A DNA stretch of 47,230 nucleotides from Coriobacteriia bacterium (GTDB lineage Bacteria; Actinomycetota; Coriobacteriia; Coriobacteriales; Eggerthellaceae): positions 1-47,230 of the forward strand of contig JAUNWQ010000006.1 of NCBI GenBank assembly GCA_030540225.1, given 5' to 3'. Shown piece by piece: positions 34,651 to 44,059 of the stretch (position 1 is its first letter; every line of letters starts with the position of its first letter). Under the pieces are notes generated by a model. It did not search any database. It saw nothing but the letters and a program-made list of their open reading frames with translations, and was not told the DNA's origin. The translations under genes were made by a program, and so were the position numbers.

Positions 34651-37600
34651 CTAGTCGAGCGCCTGCGGCGGCATGGGCGCGTTGAGGCTCTTGTGCACGT
34701 TCACGAGCGCGTCGTCGGGACGATAGAACAGCCGCAGCGCCAAGAGCGGTTGGCCGACCTGGAAGATGTTGTCGTCTATCGCCGTGCGCATGGCGTCGTC
34801 GAGCGCATCGAGCAGCGAGTCGAGCGGCGCGATGGGCACGCCCTCTCCCGCAAGGATCGCGTCGACTTCTTCGCGATCGATAGGACCCTGCCCGGTCTCC
34901 GCCATCAGCCGATGCATCTCGATGGTGCATTGGGCCAGGTAAATCGGGGCAATCATCATCGACTTCATATAGCACGCCACACCGAGCGCCGTTTTCCCCG
35001 CCTTCCATTCCACGTATGCGAGCTGATAGTACGCAAGCGCGATCTCGTCGGGCTGCGTCGCGATTTCCAGGCAGCGCCTGAGCGTGCGCGAGGATGTGGA
35101 CACGTCGCCCATGAGCATGTATGCGCGTGCCGTCTGGCGATACGCGGGCGTATAGGTGGGCGCGACCTGAATGCAGCGCAGGCCGAACTGTACGGCCTCT
35201 TCCGCGTGGCTGAACGACTCCTCGAGAAGGCGAACCGACTCCAAGTAGCACATAGCCAGAGACGATGGCAGAAGCTCGACGCGCTTCCCCTCGTCAGGAT
35301 GGGGGAAGGCAAGTCCGCTGCGCCAGGGTGCGCTCCCCTGCCGCTCGCGGTTGTAGATGATGCGCGACGCATACGTGTCGAACATGCGATGGACGGCCTC
35401 AGAGTTGTCCGCAAAGCGCTTGGACTCCTCGGCCTGGCGAATCGTGTCACGCAGGATCGACGCCGCCTTATGCGGATCGGTTTGCGCGACGGCGCGCGCC
35501 TGCCTGAGCGCATTCAGGTAAGGATCCTCTCCCATAAAGCAGCTGACCAGCGCGTTCTGGTCGTGCGCATCAACGTTGCCTTCCAGAAGGTCGGTCATAA
35601 GGCGCGTGCTCGCTGCGAAAATACGCGGGTCGTCGGCTGCGTTCTGCTCCGTCTGCGCCAAGCGGATGGCCTCGGTGGTGCTCGTCGAGCGCGCGATCGC
35701 ATCGGCGAGCCGCTCGCCCGCATGGCGCAGCTGAGCATCGGAGTGAATCCTTAGGTCACGAAGCGATTCTGCGCCGAATGCCTTCGCCTCGCGCGGACCG
35801 AAGGCGAGCGAGCCCACCTCGGGCAGCTCGCCGCGAATGCGTTTCGCTTCGGCATCGACGGCATCATCGAGCGAGAAATCGACCGCGTCGGCGCCGAAGC
35901 GCGCGCCGCATTCCGCGAACAACTGCGCGGGATCGCCTTTAAGCGCCTCTCGGAAACGGGCGCCCTCGCAGATGCTTCTCGTGAATTTCACCTGGTAGAG
36001 AGGGTGTGCATCGCGGCCGTCGGCATTGGCGCTTCCGCTGCCATTGTCGCCGGGTTCGACGATAACGCTGCCGTCTTCGAGCTCGACGATGACGCTGCCG
36101 CCATCGAACTCATCGCCTTCAGCGTCAGACCCGCCGTCAAACTCGCCATCTTCGCCGCCGAAACCGGTACCAAACCCGGTGTCGACGCCGGCGCCGTCGC
36201 CATGGCTTTCACCTGCAGGCTCGCTACCTTCGGGTCCGACCTCGCCGGCTGATTCCAGCCCCCGCGCACAGACGGCCACCTCATCGATCGCGCACCCCGC
36301 ATGGAATGCGGCCGCGGCGAGCATCATGCCCACATGCTCGGCGTAGCGCAGCGCCATTTGCCCTCGCTCGGCGTCGGATTGGTCGACCCAGGAACCCGCC
36401 TGAGAGGAGTAGACCCGCTGTGGCATAAGCTGCGCAGGCGGTACGACCACCTCGAACGCGACTTTTCCGCAGCGCACGTCGACGCGGTACTCGACCATGA
36501 AGCGAACGGGCAGCTGGAAGCGCTCGATCGATTCCCCGATTGAGCGGCGGACGTCCCATTCCCCCGCCCTGTTCGGCGCCGCGGCGTTCTCGTCTGCGGG
36601 ATGCGCGGCGCAGGGAGCCTGCACAGCGACCGCCTCGAACAGCTGCGTATCGATGGCACCGCACGCATCTATTTCGGAAACATCCTGGTCGGGCGCATCG
36701 CAGCACCCCGCGTCCGAATTCTTCTCGAGCTTTCGTGCAATGAGCACGAAGCGGTTGATCGCCGACTCGATAGCCCAAATCGTCGCCTCGGGAATGCCGT
36801 CGCCGCCTTCCCCGCGACCGAGGAAATACGTGTCCGAATAGCGCCGCGTCCGAACGAATCGCAGCGACGGGGCGTTCAACCCGTCGCTTTGGGCACCCGC
36901 CAGCACGCCCATCGCGTTCGCGTCGTAAAGCCAGCTCGCAAGCAGAAGAGCGAGCGACGGAGGCTGCATCGCGGGATCGAGGGCCGCAGAGCGGATGTCG
37001 TGCAGGGCGCCGAGCAGGTCCTCGAAGGGCGTTTCGGAGTCGAGGCTCTCCATGATCTCGCCGAGACCGCGCGCCGGGACCCGCGCACCGCCGAGCAGCG
37101 GGCGGAAGGTGAACGCGAAAAAGCAGCGGGCGAGCGCCTCGTGATACGTGAGGTTGTCCGAGTGGGAGCCGAAATCGCACCAGGAATCGAAAAGCGAGTA
37201 GCGGCCGTTTTTCAGGGAGAAGCAGGCGACTTGACGAACCCCGCGCTTGTCGCGCAGCTGAACGGTGCCGCGAATCTCCTCGTCACGCTTGAATTTCGAG
37301 CGAGGCGTGACAAGCGTGCCGAAATCAGTTGGGGATTTCCCGTCCCAGGGTCGCGAAAACAGGATATCGGGATCGCGTGCCGGGGGTGCGAAAAGCGGGC
37401 GATCAGTCACGAACGCGCGGCCGTAGCAATCGACGTATCCCCAGATGCGGAACTTGTTTTCCGAAATGAACTCAACCAGGTAGATGTCACCCGAGGAGGG
37501 AGTGATGCTCGAGTCGCGAATCCAACCGAACGACGATGTCGGTGCAGGTCCGCCGGGCAGGGGCATCACCGCATCGGGCAGCACCTGAGGTCGCGCCCCG

Positions 37601-37662
37601 AAAAGACCGACCCCGCCGTCGATGCGATACACGCCGTCCTTATCCGTCTCGCAATGCGCCAT
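34651..37662 (-). CDS. Large TPR-like protein of unknown function (1003 aa)
   Basis: The N-terminal 500 residues are globular and not recognised. Residues about 510-590 form an acidic Gly/Asp/Glu/Ser linker with a small internal duplication (GSVIVELEDGSVIVEPGD). The C-terminal 400 residues are helical with TPR-like pairs (YTPAYRQTARAYMLMGDVSTSS, ALAYYQLAYVEWKAGKTALG in part), which suggests a protein-binding scaffold. No signal peptide or membrane helix is seen. AGGAAAGGAAG precedes ATG 37662; the frame continues 45 codons upstream but without such a site. It is a single-gene unit with its own terminator. The TPR part is the only domain I can support. Confidence 0.75.
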   Translation of the reverse strand: MAHCETDKDGVYRIDGGVGLFGARPQVLPDAVMPLPGGPAPTSSFGWIRDSSITPSSGDIYLVEFISENKFRIWGYVDCYGRAFVTDRPLFAPPARDPDILFSRPWDGKSPTDFGTLVTPRSKFKRDEEIRGTVQLRDKRGVRQVACFSLKNGRYSLFDSWCDFGSHSDNLTYHEALARCFFAFTFRPLLGGARVPARGLGEIMESLDSETPFEDLLGALHDIRSAALDPAMQPPSLALLLASWLYDANAMGVLAGAQSDGLNAPSLRFVRTRRYSDTYFLGRGEGGDGIPEATIWAIESAINRFVLIARKLEKNSDAGCCDAPDQDVSEIDACGAIDTQLFEAVAVQAPCAAHPADENAAAPNRAGEWDVRRSIGESIERFQLPVRFMVEYRVDVRCGKVAFEVVVPPAQLMPQRVYSSQAGSWVDQSDAERGQMALRYAEHVGMMLAAAAFHAGCAIDEVAVCARGLESAGEVGPEGSEPAGESHGDGAGVDTGFGTGFGGEDGEFDGGSDAEGDEFDGGSVIVELEDGSVIVEPGDNGSGSANADGRDAHPLYQVKFTRSICEGARFREALKGDPAQLFAECGARFGADAVDFSLDDAVDAEAKRIRGELPEVGSLAFGPREAKAFGAESLRDLRIHSDAQLRHAGERLADAIARSTSTTEAIRLAQTEQNAADDPRIFAASTRLMTDLLEGNVDAHDQNALVSCFMGEDPYLNALRQARAVAQTDPHKAASILRDTIRQAEESKRFADNSEAVHRMFDTYASRIIYNRERQGSAPWRSGLAFPHPDEGKRVELLPSSLAMCYLESVRLLEESFSHAEEAVQFGLRCIQVAPTYTPAYRQTARAYMLMGDVSTSSRTLRRCLEIATQPDEIALAYYQLAYVEWKAGKTALGVACYMKSMMIAPIYLAQCTIEMHRLMAETGQGPIDREEVDAILAGEGVPIAPLDSLLDALDDAMRTAIDDNIFQVGQPLLALRLFYRPDDALVNVHKSLNAPMPPQALD

Positions 37663-37767
37663 CAAACTTCCTTTCCTCTTGGGGAAAGGATAGCACTGCA
37701 CAGCGCAGATGCCCCGTTTAACGAAGCGCAATGTCGATACGGGCGACACGGTGCACGGCAAAAGCCC

Positions 37768-37940
37768 AATTCCGGCACAAAAACCGAGTTGTCCCACGGA
37801 TGGAGTCGCATTCGGGAGGTATTTTCGCCCTCAGGTACGACCCTTGTCGACGCATGACGGCAAAAGGCCAGGTCAATCTATTCGCTTCCTGATTTTTAGA
37901 ATACTAGTCAGTGGGACATCTCGGAATTTGTGCCAGAATC
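37768..37940. mobile_element. MITE-like element bounded by 30-bp inverted repeats
   Basis: Two 30-base arms, 37768-37797 and 37911-37940, are inverted copies with 25 of 30 matches; shared cores are GGCACAAA and TGTCCCAC. The 113 bases between hold no gene. Arms of this length on a 173-bp unit are typical of a miniature element from an insertion sequence that lost its transposase. I see no clear target duplication. It sits about 100 bases upstream of the TPR-protein gene. Confidence 0.5.
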
Positions 37941-38040
37941 TCCGCTAAAGCCTGCACTAAAGGTCGCATCCCCTTTTCGCGGTGCATCAAGAACCATCGT
38001 CAGGCGTAACGCATCCTGAAGAAGCACCGCGACAAGCAAA

Positions 38041-38100
38041 ATCGGGCGAGCCGAGCGCGGTAGTCGGGGAATCGGGCGAGCCGAGCGCGGTGGTCGCAAG
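38041..38100. repeat. Tandem 30-bp repeat
   Basis: Two adjacent 30-base units beginning ATCGGGCGAGCCGAGCGCGG share the first 20 bases and most of the rest. They lie in a GC-rich, low-complexity stretch (37990-38230) downstream of the NifX-type gene, where I see no convincing gene. Confidence 0.6.
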
Positions 38101-38239
38101 CGCACCAGCAGCGAGCAAGGTCGCAAGCGCACTGGTCGCGACGGTCGGGGAATCGGACGCGGCGGTCGGGATGTCGGGCGCGATGGACGAACTGCCGATC
38201 GCAATGGTCGGAATCGAATCGCCCAGCGGACACAAAAAA

Positions 38240-38265
38240 CGCGGCAGCTCGATCGGGCTGCCGCG
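38240..38265 (-). terminator. Terminator of the NifX-type gene
   Basis: A 9-bp stem CGCGGCAGC / GCTGCCGCG followed on the minus strand by TTTTTTGTG, 20 bases past the gene's stop: a textbook Rho-independent form. Confidence 0.85.
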
Positions 38266-38284
38266 CAGAGTGAACCTGGGTGCC

Positions 38285-38668
38285 TTAGTGGTGATGGTTG
38301 CAGGCCTGGTCAGCAGACATGATCGGCGCCTCGCCAGCCGCAACTGCTCGAACCGCATCGCCCACGATCGGATGCTCGGCGTCGTAGTACACCGTGATGC
38401 CCGCCTGATTGAAGCCCATGAGCGGGCGCATTCCCATACCGGCAGCAACGATTGCGTTGCAACCGGCGTCGGCGAGCAAGCCCACCGGACGCAGGCAACC
38501 GCCCTCTTCGTGCGGCGGGTTCGCGATCATCGTCGCCTCTTCGGAGACCACGCCGTCGACGATTTCGGCCACGGTGAAGCAGTCGCAGTGGCCGAAATGC
38601 CCAGAGCGCTCAGCGTTGAGGCCAGCCACGCCCATCGTCGGCACAGCGAGTTTGATCGAGGTAGTCAT
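38285..38668 (-). CDS. NifX/NifB-type dinitrogenase iron-molybdenum cofactor-binding family protein
   Basis: A 127-residue protein of the Nitro_FeMo-Co fold. It begins IKLAVPTMGVAGLNAERSGHFG, with the family's HFGHCDCF block, then GCLRPVGLLADAGCNAIVAAGMG. Cys26-Asp-Cys28 and a His-rich end (ACNHHH) could bind metal. Family members carry or bind FeMo-type cofactors, but stand-alone copies in organisms without nitrogenase are uncharacterised. There are no nif genes nearby. GAAAGG precedes the ATG. An AT-rich dyad lies about 105-130 bases upstream. Confidence 0.85.
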   Translation of the reverse strand: MTTSIKLAVPTMGVAGLNAERSGHFGHCDCFTVAEIVDGVVSEEATMIANPPHEEGGCLRPVGLLADAGCNAIVAAGMGMRPLMGFNQAGITVYYDAEHPIVGDAVRAVAAGEAPIMSADQACNHHH

Positions 38669-38770
38669 CTTGCCTTCTTTCTTCGGGACCTCCGTCCCGC
38701 TTCCCCGCATGCCGCGCAATCGGCGCAACCCCCCGTCGCGGCCATGCATCCAACTCATCTCGTTGAGTTC

Positions 38771-38796
38771 AAAATACTCCAGATATCGAGTATTTT
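38771..38796. promoter_or_regulatory. AT-rich dyad upstream of the NifX-type gene
   Basis: A perfect inverted repeat AAAATACTC-N8-GAGTATTTT about 105-130 bases before the gene's start. It stands out from the GC-rich surroundings and is a likely operator. From 38797 to 39244 I see no gene, only the hairpin at 39061-39099. Confidence 0.45.
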
Positions 38797-39060
38797 GCCG
38801 CGACGACCGCGTTCTAGGACGAATGGCGCGAATTTGTCTCTAAATGACACTTAATTACTATCATATCGATCGAGATATAGAAGTCGGGAAGAGACCGCGC
38901 AAGCTGGTCAAGTCGGCGCACTCGGGAGCTGGCCGCGCACGTTGGTCGAGTCGGAACGCTCGAGAAGGAAGCCCGGTTAGTCCAAAAACGAGAACTGCAA
39001 AACGCAGGGGAAGATTCCGCTCCTCGCAAAGAGAGGCTTACACCGTCCTCAAAACAGGCG

Positions 39061-39099
39061 AGCCCCTCCGTGCAGTTCAGGCTGCGATTCGAAGGGGCT
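39061..39099. other. Nested stem-loop in a gene-free stretch
   Basis: AGCCCCT pairs with AGGGGCT, and inside it GCAG pairs with CTGC. It lies 146 bases past the HIT gene in a 450-base stretch without a convincing gene; it could be part of a terminator or an unknown small RNA. Confidence 0.3.
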
Positions 39100-39244
39100 T
39101 GAAAAGAGCATGCCGCCGGCGGGTTGCCAGCTTGTTCGTTGGCGAAGAGTCATGCGCGCCCCGCGAGCTGCCTCGCCGAAAGCAACCCGGCAAAGGCCGA
39201 GCAACCAAGCGCAGCGTCACGCCGAGCACGCTAGACGTCGGGGC

Positions 39245-39616
39245 TTAATCTTCGCCCTGCGCGCGCTGGGAGTTCTCGAACGTGAAGCGTCCCATTTTCA
39301 CCCCACCCAGAATGTGGATGTGAAAATGCTTCACCGTGGTCGCGGAATCGGGGCCGGTGTTCACCACCGTGCGGAAGCCGGACTCGCGCACGCCCTTGAT
39401 CTCGGCGACCTTCGGAACGACCGACATCATGTGGCCGAAGACTTCCTCGGGCACACCGTCGCACATGTCGTCGTAGTGTTTCTTCGGCACGAGCAGCGTA
39501 TGCACGGGCGCCTCGGGCTCGATGTCGTCGAACGCGAAGCAAATGTCATCCTCGTAGACCTTGTTCGTGGGGATTTCCCCGGAGATGAGTTTGCAGAACA
39601 AGCAATCGTCAGCCAT
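39245..39616 (-). CDS. HIT-family nucleotide hydrolase/transferase
   Basis: A 123-residue histidine-triad protein. CLFCKLISGEIP at the start includes a zinc-type CxxC, and the active-site motif is HFHIHILGG near the end. Relatives (HinT) hydrolyse nucleoside phosphoramidates such as AMP-lysine. AAAGGAG lies 5 bases before the ATG. It follows leuB by 36 bases on the same strand and is probably transcribed with it; the link is likely only positional. Confidence 0.93.
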   Translation of the reverse strand: MADDCLFCKLISGEIPTNKVYEDDICFAFDDIEPEAPVHTLLVPKKHYDDMCDGVPEEVFGHMMSVVPKVAEIKGVRESGFRTVVNTGPDSATTVKHFHIHILGGVKMGRFTFENSQRAQGED

Positions 39617-39652
39617 GTCGGCTCCTTTCGATAGCATCACGTCAGGACTAGT

Positions 39653-40762
39653 TTACAGGTACTTCACGACCAAATCGCCCATGCCGGCGCAGTTGACCAC
39701 CTTGTCGGCAGGAGTGGTGGCATCCTTCAAGTCGCCCGTGCGCCACCCGTCGTTGAGCAGGCTAGTCACCGCGCGGCGGATGTCGTCGGCGGCATCGTTC
39801 ATGTCGAAGCTGTAGCGCAGCATCATCTCGACGGAGAGAATCTGCGCAAGCGGGTTCGCGATGCCCTTGCCCGCGATGTCGGGCGCGCTTCCGTGGGAAG
39901 GCTCGTAGAGCGCGGTTCCGTCACCCAAGCTGGCGGAAGCGAGCATGCCGAGCGAGCCCGTGATCTGGGCGGCCTCGTCGGAGAGGATGTCGCCGAACAT
40001 GTTCTCGGTCACCACGACGTCGAAGTCGGCAGGACGGTTGATCAGCTGCATCGCCGTGTTGTCCACGAGCAGGTCCTCGATTTCGACATCGGGATATTCG
40101 GCCTCGCCGATGCGATGGACGATCTCGCGCCACATGCGGGAAGTCTCGAGCACGTTGGCCTTGTCGACGCTCGTCACCTTCTTGCGACGCTTGCGCGCAG
40201 CCTCGAACGCCTGACGGGCGATGCGCTCGATCTCATACTCGCGGTACTCGAGCGTGTCGTAGGCGCGCTGCCCCTTGGCGCCGTTAGTGCCAGCGCCCTC
40301 CTCGTCGTAGAAGCGCTCGCGCTTGCCGAAGTACAAACCGCCCGTCAACTCGCGCACGATCATAAGGTCGACGCCCGCGATGACCTCGGGCTTCAACGTG
40401 GAAGCGCCGGCGAGCGCGTCGAAGATCTGCACGGGGCGCAGGTTGGTGTAGAGGCCCAAGCCCTTGCGGATACCGAGAAGACCCTGCTCAGGGCGCGGAG
40501 CGTTCGGGTCGGTCGTGTCCCACTTCGGCCCGCCCACAGCGGCAAGCAGCACGGCGTCGGCGGCCTTCGCTGCATCGAGCGTCGCCTGGGGAAGCGGCTC
40601 GCCTGTCGCATCGATGGCGGCGCCGCCGATGAGCGATTCCTCGCACGCGAACTCCGTGTTGTACTTCGCGCCGACGGCGTTTAGGACCTTCACCCCTTCC
40701 GCGATGATCTCGGGGCCGATGCCGTCGCCCGGCAAAAGGCAGATGTTGTACTTCGTAGTCAT
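39653..40762 (-). CDS. leuB: 3-isopropylmalate dehydrogenase
   Basis: A 369-residue beta-decarboxylating dehydrogenase of leucine synthesis. [11 protein letters not shown] opens the chain; the substrate arginines are in [12 protein letters not shown] and [25 protein letters not shown] and the metal-binding [17 protein letters not shown] follow; the C-terminal [15 protein letters not shown] sets NAD use. The start at 40762 follows AAAGAGG at a 9-base gap, and the open frame to 41164 is not homologous. leuA, leuC and leuD are not in the window. Confidence 0.96.
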   Translation of the reverse strand: MTTKYNICLLPGDGIGPEIIAEGVKVLNAVGAKYNTEFACEESLIGGAAIDATGEPLPQATLDAAKAADAVLLAAVGGPKWDTTDPNAPRPEQGLLGIRKGLGLYTNLRPVQIFDALAGASTLKPEVIAGVDLMIVRELTGGLYFGKRERFYDEEGAGTNGAKGQRAYDTLEYREYEIERIARQAFEAARKRRKKVTSVDKANVLETSRMWREIVHRIGEAEYPDVEIEDLLVDNTAMQLINRPADFDVVVTENMFGDILSDEAAQITGSLGMLASASLGDGTALYEPSHGSAPDIAGKGIANPLAQILSVEMMLRYSFDMNDAADDIRRAVTSLLNDGWRTGDLKDATTPADKVVNCAGMGDLVVKYL

Positions 40763-40969
40763 AGTTGCATGCCTCTTTCGATAAGCGGTTTCTCGCACCC
40801 GCCTATAGTAGCGCAGCGCGATAACAAGGAAGGGGCTCGCTCGGATTTCCCGCGCAAACTCGCAAAACGAAAGCTGCAGCAGCGGCGCGAAATGGGCCAT
40901 AGGGGTATTCCCAAGCCCGCGCTCGCTCCCGCATACTTTCAAACACAACCCAAATGCTAAGGAGGCTTC

Positions 40970-42316
40970 ATGGAAGATTTCTTCGCCATCAAGTGTCGGA
41001 ATTGCGGCGGCCCCATGTATTCCCACCAGGCAACCCGCAGCTTCGAATGCGCGTATTGCGGGACGAGCGAGCCCTGGGGAGAAGGCGCGGCGGGGCAAGA
41101 TTCCATCGTGAAGTTCCGCCACCAGCCCCTTCAAATGGTAAACGGCCTGATCAAGCTGCCCCAAGTGTCGCGCCTCGAGCCCCCGAAGGAATCCGACTGG
41201 TACTTCTTCAAGCCCTACTGGCGCAACATGTCCCTCGCCGAGTGGATTATAAACGAGGACCCCGCCACCGCAGGCGAGTTCGAGCGCGCGACGACCGTGA
41301 GCATCCCCTGCCCGTTTTGCGGCGCGGCATTCGAGGGGGAATCGACCCAGAGCGTGTTCGAATGCCCGTCATGCGGGAACAAAATCGGCGCCACCGATCT
41401 GCTGCAACCTGGCACCTTCAGCAAGTACCTGTCCATCGGGACAGGCTCGGAATACATCCCCGACCAGGCAATTCCCTGCCGCATATCCGAGCAGCAGGCG
41501 CGCGCAAACGCCCGCGAGCTCGTGCGGCAGCACCCCGACCTTTTCGCGGGACACAGCGTCGAAGATGCCATCGACAACCAAATGATCCTCGCATATGCCG
41601 CGGTATCGCTCGCTGACCTGCGCATAATCGCGTCTTACCCCGGCAAGAAGCTCCAGAAGGAAACGCTCGTGCTCTTCGAGGTGCTCGATTGGGTCTACCC
41701 CAAGACGCGCATATTCGATTTGTCCCTCATGAACCTTTTGGAGCCGTGGGATTTCTCGGCGGTGGCCCCCTTCGACCCCGCCATGCAGGAGGGGAATTTC
41801 CGCGTGGCGGCCGTCGAGGCTTTCGCGAAGGACAGCGTCATCATCGACAACCTGGCGCTCAAGATTGCGAAAAACGATGCCGAAGAGGCACTTGGGCTGA
41901 GCAAAAAGAGCCTGCGCACCTGGACATATAACGTAAGGAAGCATACTTCCGGGCTCATGCTCGTGCCCATCTACTACGTCGACAGGCCCGCTTCGGACGG
42001 ACGCGAGGGCGAGCAGGTGCGCATCGCCGTGAACGGCCAGACGGGACGCGCCGCCGCCGTAGTGTTCAGCGAGACGCGCGAGACCCATGTCGTTGCTCCG
42101 CTTAGCTCGACCCTGCACCTCTCGGGCGAGAGCACCGTGCACGCGACGCCCATCGAGATTCGCTACGTGAAGTCGCCTTTCCTGCACGAGATTGTCCGTA
42201 TCGGCGGCGACGGAGGCAGCGGCGGCGCCCCGCAGGCCGAGGCGAAGTGCGAAGGGTCCTTGCGCGAGGAGAAGGTTAAAAAGCAAGGGTTCTTCTCAAA
42301 GATATTCGGGAAGTAA
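40970..42316 (+). CDS. Double zinc-ribbon protein of unknown function
   Basis: A 448-residue protein with two zinc ribbons: C9/C12/C27/C30 (CRNCGG … CAYCGT) and C114/C117/C132/C135 (CPFCGA … CPSCGN). No membrane segment follows; the middle (about 170-400) is a mixed fold with [22 protein letters not shown], and the end is Gly-rich then basic ([13 protein letters not shown]), a possible membrane- or nucleic-acid-contacting tail. AAGGAGG lies 4-5 bases before the ATG. Single-gene unit, divergent from leuB, with its own terminator. I do not recognise the family beyond the ribbons. Confidence 0.75.
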   Translation: MEDFFAIKCRNCGGPMYSHQATRSFECAYCGTSEPWGEGAAGQDSIVKFRHQPLQMVNGLIKLPQVSRLEPPKESDWYFFKPYWRNMSLAEWIINEDPATAGEFERATTVSIPCPFCGAAFEGESTQSVFECPSCGNKIGATDLLQPGTFSKYLSIGTGSEYIPDQAIPCRISEQQARANARELVRQHPDLFAGHSVEDAIDNQMILAYAAVSLADLRIIASYPGKKLQKETLVLFEVLDWVYPKTRIFDLSLMNLLEPWDFSAVAPFDPAMQEGNFRVAAVEAFAKDSVIIDNLALKIAKNDAEEALGLSKKSLRTWTYNVRKHTSGLMLVPIYYVDRPASDGREGEQVRIAVNGQTGRAAAVVFSETRETHVVAPLSSTLHLSGESTVHATPIEIRYVKSPFLHEIVRIGGDGGSGGAPQAEAKCEGSLREEKVKKQGFFSKIFGK

Positions 42317-42344
42317 GTCGCTAGGCGGCAAACACTTGCAAGGA

Positions 42345-42381
42345 GGGGGCGACCAGGGCAAGCGATGGCCTGGTCGCCCCC
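42345..42381 (+). terminator. Terminator of the double zinc-ribbon gene
   Basis: A perfect 13-bp stem GGGGGCGACCAGG / CCTGGTCGCCCCC followed by TTTGCG, 28 bases past the stop. Confidence 0.75.
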
Positions 42382-42493
42382 TTTGCGTAGCCACGAGGAC
42401 TAAGGCAGGAGAGCTGATCCTAAAGCAGGAAACCTCGATTCCAAGGCCGGCGACTCCTCCTTTAAACCTCGTGGCATTTTTCCCTACAGAAGT

Positions 42494-42656
42494 GGTGACT
42501 TTTCGGGGGTTCTGAACGATTACCACAGAGACTTCAGCAGCGAGCAGACTCCTTACCCGAGGACGCGACAACGTTTTCCCAGTTCGTGAACTTCTTGCGC
42601 AAGAGCGAGCCCGCGACTCGCGAAGCGGAATCGTTCACAACCCCCGAAAAGTCACC
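42494..42656. mobile_element. MITE-like element bounded by 28-bp inverted repeats
   Basis: The arms 42494-42521 and 42629-42656 are inverted copies with 27 of 28 matches; the outer 18 bases are GGTGACTTTTCGGGGGTT. The 107 bases between hold no confident gene. Size and near-perfect arms suggest a recently active miniature element or a very large RNA hairpin. Flanks show no obvious target duplication. Bases 42382-42493 and 42657-42779 hold no gene that I can support. Confidence 0.5.
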
Positions 42657-42779
42657 AAAGGGCACTCGATTCTCGCCACGCGACTTTGCATAGAGGGCAT
42701 TTCGCTCAGCACTCAGCCCGACTCTCATCGAGAAAGCGTCGGCATAGGCCTTTCGCTTGCGCCCCGCGCCCCCAGGCAA

Positions 42780-43961
42780 CTACCTCCCTAGAGCCGCGAC
42801 GGCGCGCTCGAGACGACCGCAGGCGTCCTCGATCATGGCCTTCGGGCTTGCAAGGTTCACTCGGACAAAGCCGGCGCCCTCGGGGCCGAACATCGTTCCC
42901 ATATCGAGCCAGAGCTTCGCGTCATGCTCCACCAGACGCTTGAGCTCGACGTCGTTAAGCCCCAGGCCGCGACAGTCGAGCCACGGCAGGTACGTACTTT
43001 CGAGCGGCACGAGCTTCACGCCTGGCATGCGCGAAACCGCCGCTTCGAGCACGGCGTAATTCTCATCGAGCACGCCCTTAAGCTCGTCGAGCCATTCCCC
43101 GCCCTGCTCATAGCACGCCTGCGTGGCCGTCACGCCGAACACGCTCGGCTCGTCGTAGCCTGTGCGGTCGAGCGTGCGCCTGAACGCGGCGCGAAGATCG
43201 GGGTTCGGGATGAAGATGTTTGACAGCTGCAGCCCTGCCAGGTTGAACGTCTTGCTCGGCGCCGTGCAGACGACGGCGCTTTTGGCGTAGCGCTCGCCGA
43301 GCGAGGCGTACGGCACATGCGCATGGCCCGCGCGCGCGAAGTCGGCGTGGATCTCGTCGGCGACCACCACGACGTTGTGACGCAGGCAGATGTCGCCGAT
43401 GCGCCGCAACTCGTCTTCGGTCCATGCGCGCCCCACGGGATTGTGCGGGTTGCACAGGATGAACAGCTTCGCGCCCGTTTTCTCCAGCTCGCGATCGAAG
43501 CCCTCGTAGTCCATGGTGTAGCGCCCGCCGTCGTAGAGCAGCGGACTCGTGACCATCTTGCGGCCGTTGTCCTCGATCATCATGCGAAACGGGTAGTACA
43601 CGGGCGGCTGGATAATCACGGCATCGCCCGGCTGCGTGAATGAGGTCACGGCCATGGCCAGGGCAAACACCACGCCGGGAGTCATGACGAACCACTCGCG
43701 CGCGGGGCGCCAGCCGTGACGGCGCTCGAACCACCCTTGCACCGCCTCATAGTATCCGTCGGGTGCCATCGAGTAGCCGAACACGCCGTGCGCCACGCGA
43801 TCCGTCAGCGCCTCAATCGCGGCGGGCGCGGTCTTGAAGTCCATGTCGGCGACCCAAAGCGGCAGTTCATCGACGGCGTGACCGCGGCGGCTCCATGCGT
43901 CCCACTTCAAGCTGCCCGTGCCGCGGCGATCGATAATCGTCTCGAAATCGTACTTCGTCAT
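42780..43961 (-). CDS. MalY/PatB-type cystathionine beta-lyase (PLP, class I/II fold)
   Basis: A 393-residue fold-I PLP enzyme of the MalY/PatB group, which splits cystathionine or cysteine (C-S lyase). The start FETIIDRRGTGSLKWD and LPLWVADMDFKT are hallmarks; CNPHNPVGRAW, VVVADEIHADF and the PLP Lys in APSKTFNLAGLQ follow. GGAG stands 7 bases before the ATG; the longer upstream frame is not homologous. It lies 98 bases after the other sulfur PLP gene on the same strand. With it, it could convert cystathionine to homocysteine; some members also act as regulators or make sulfide. Confidence 0.92.
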   Translation of the reverse strand: MTKYDFETIIDRRGTGSLKWDAWSRRGHAVDELPLWVADMDFKTAPAAIEALTDRVAHGVFGYSMAPDGYYEAVQGWFERRHGWRPAREWFVMTPGVVFALAMAVTSFTQPGDAVIIQPPVYYPFRMMIEDNGRKMVTSPLLYDGGRYTMDYEGFDRELEKTGAKLFILCNPHNPVGRAWTEDELRRIGDICLRHNVVVVADEIHADFARAGHAHVPYASLGERYAKSAVVCTAPSKTFNLAGLQLSNIFIPNPDLRAAFRRTLDRTGYDEPSVFGVTATQACYEQGGEWLDELKGVLDENYAVLEAAVSRMPGVKLVPLESTYLPWLDCRGLGLNDVELKRLVEHDAKLWLDMGTMFGPEGAGFVRVNLASPKAMIEDACGRLERAVAALGR

Positions 43962-44059
43962 GCGAATGCTCCATTCACTGTCGCACACAAGGTCGCACCC
44001 AGGCGCACCCGTCCTGGGCAAAACGCGCAACCTTGGTGATTTTTCCTCCCTCGATAAGG

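Noticed and set aside
36601-37857. 418-codon open frame on the plus strand
   Set aside because: Antisense to the TPR-protein gene and without a ribosome site or motif.
37982-38854. 290-codon plus-strand frame over the tandem repeat and the NifX-type gene
   Set aside because: Its first part translates a low-complexity repeat and its second part is antisense to a recognised gene with its own terminator.
38844-39248. 134-codon plus-strand frame
   Set aside because: Strongly basic, no ribosome site, no recognisable domain, and broken codon composition.
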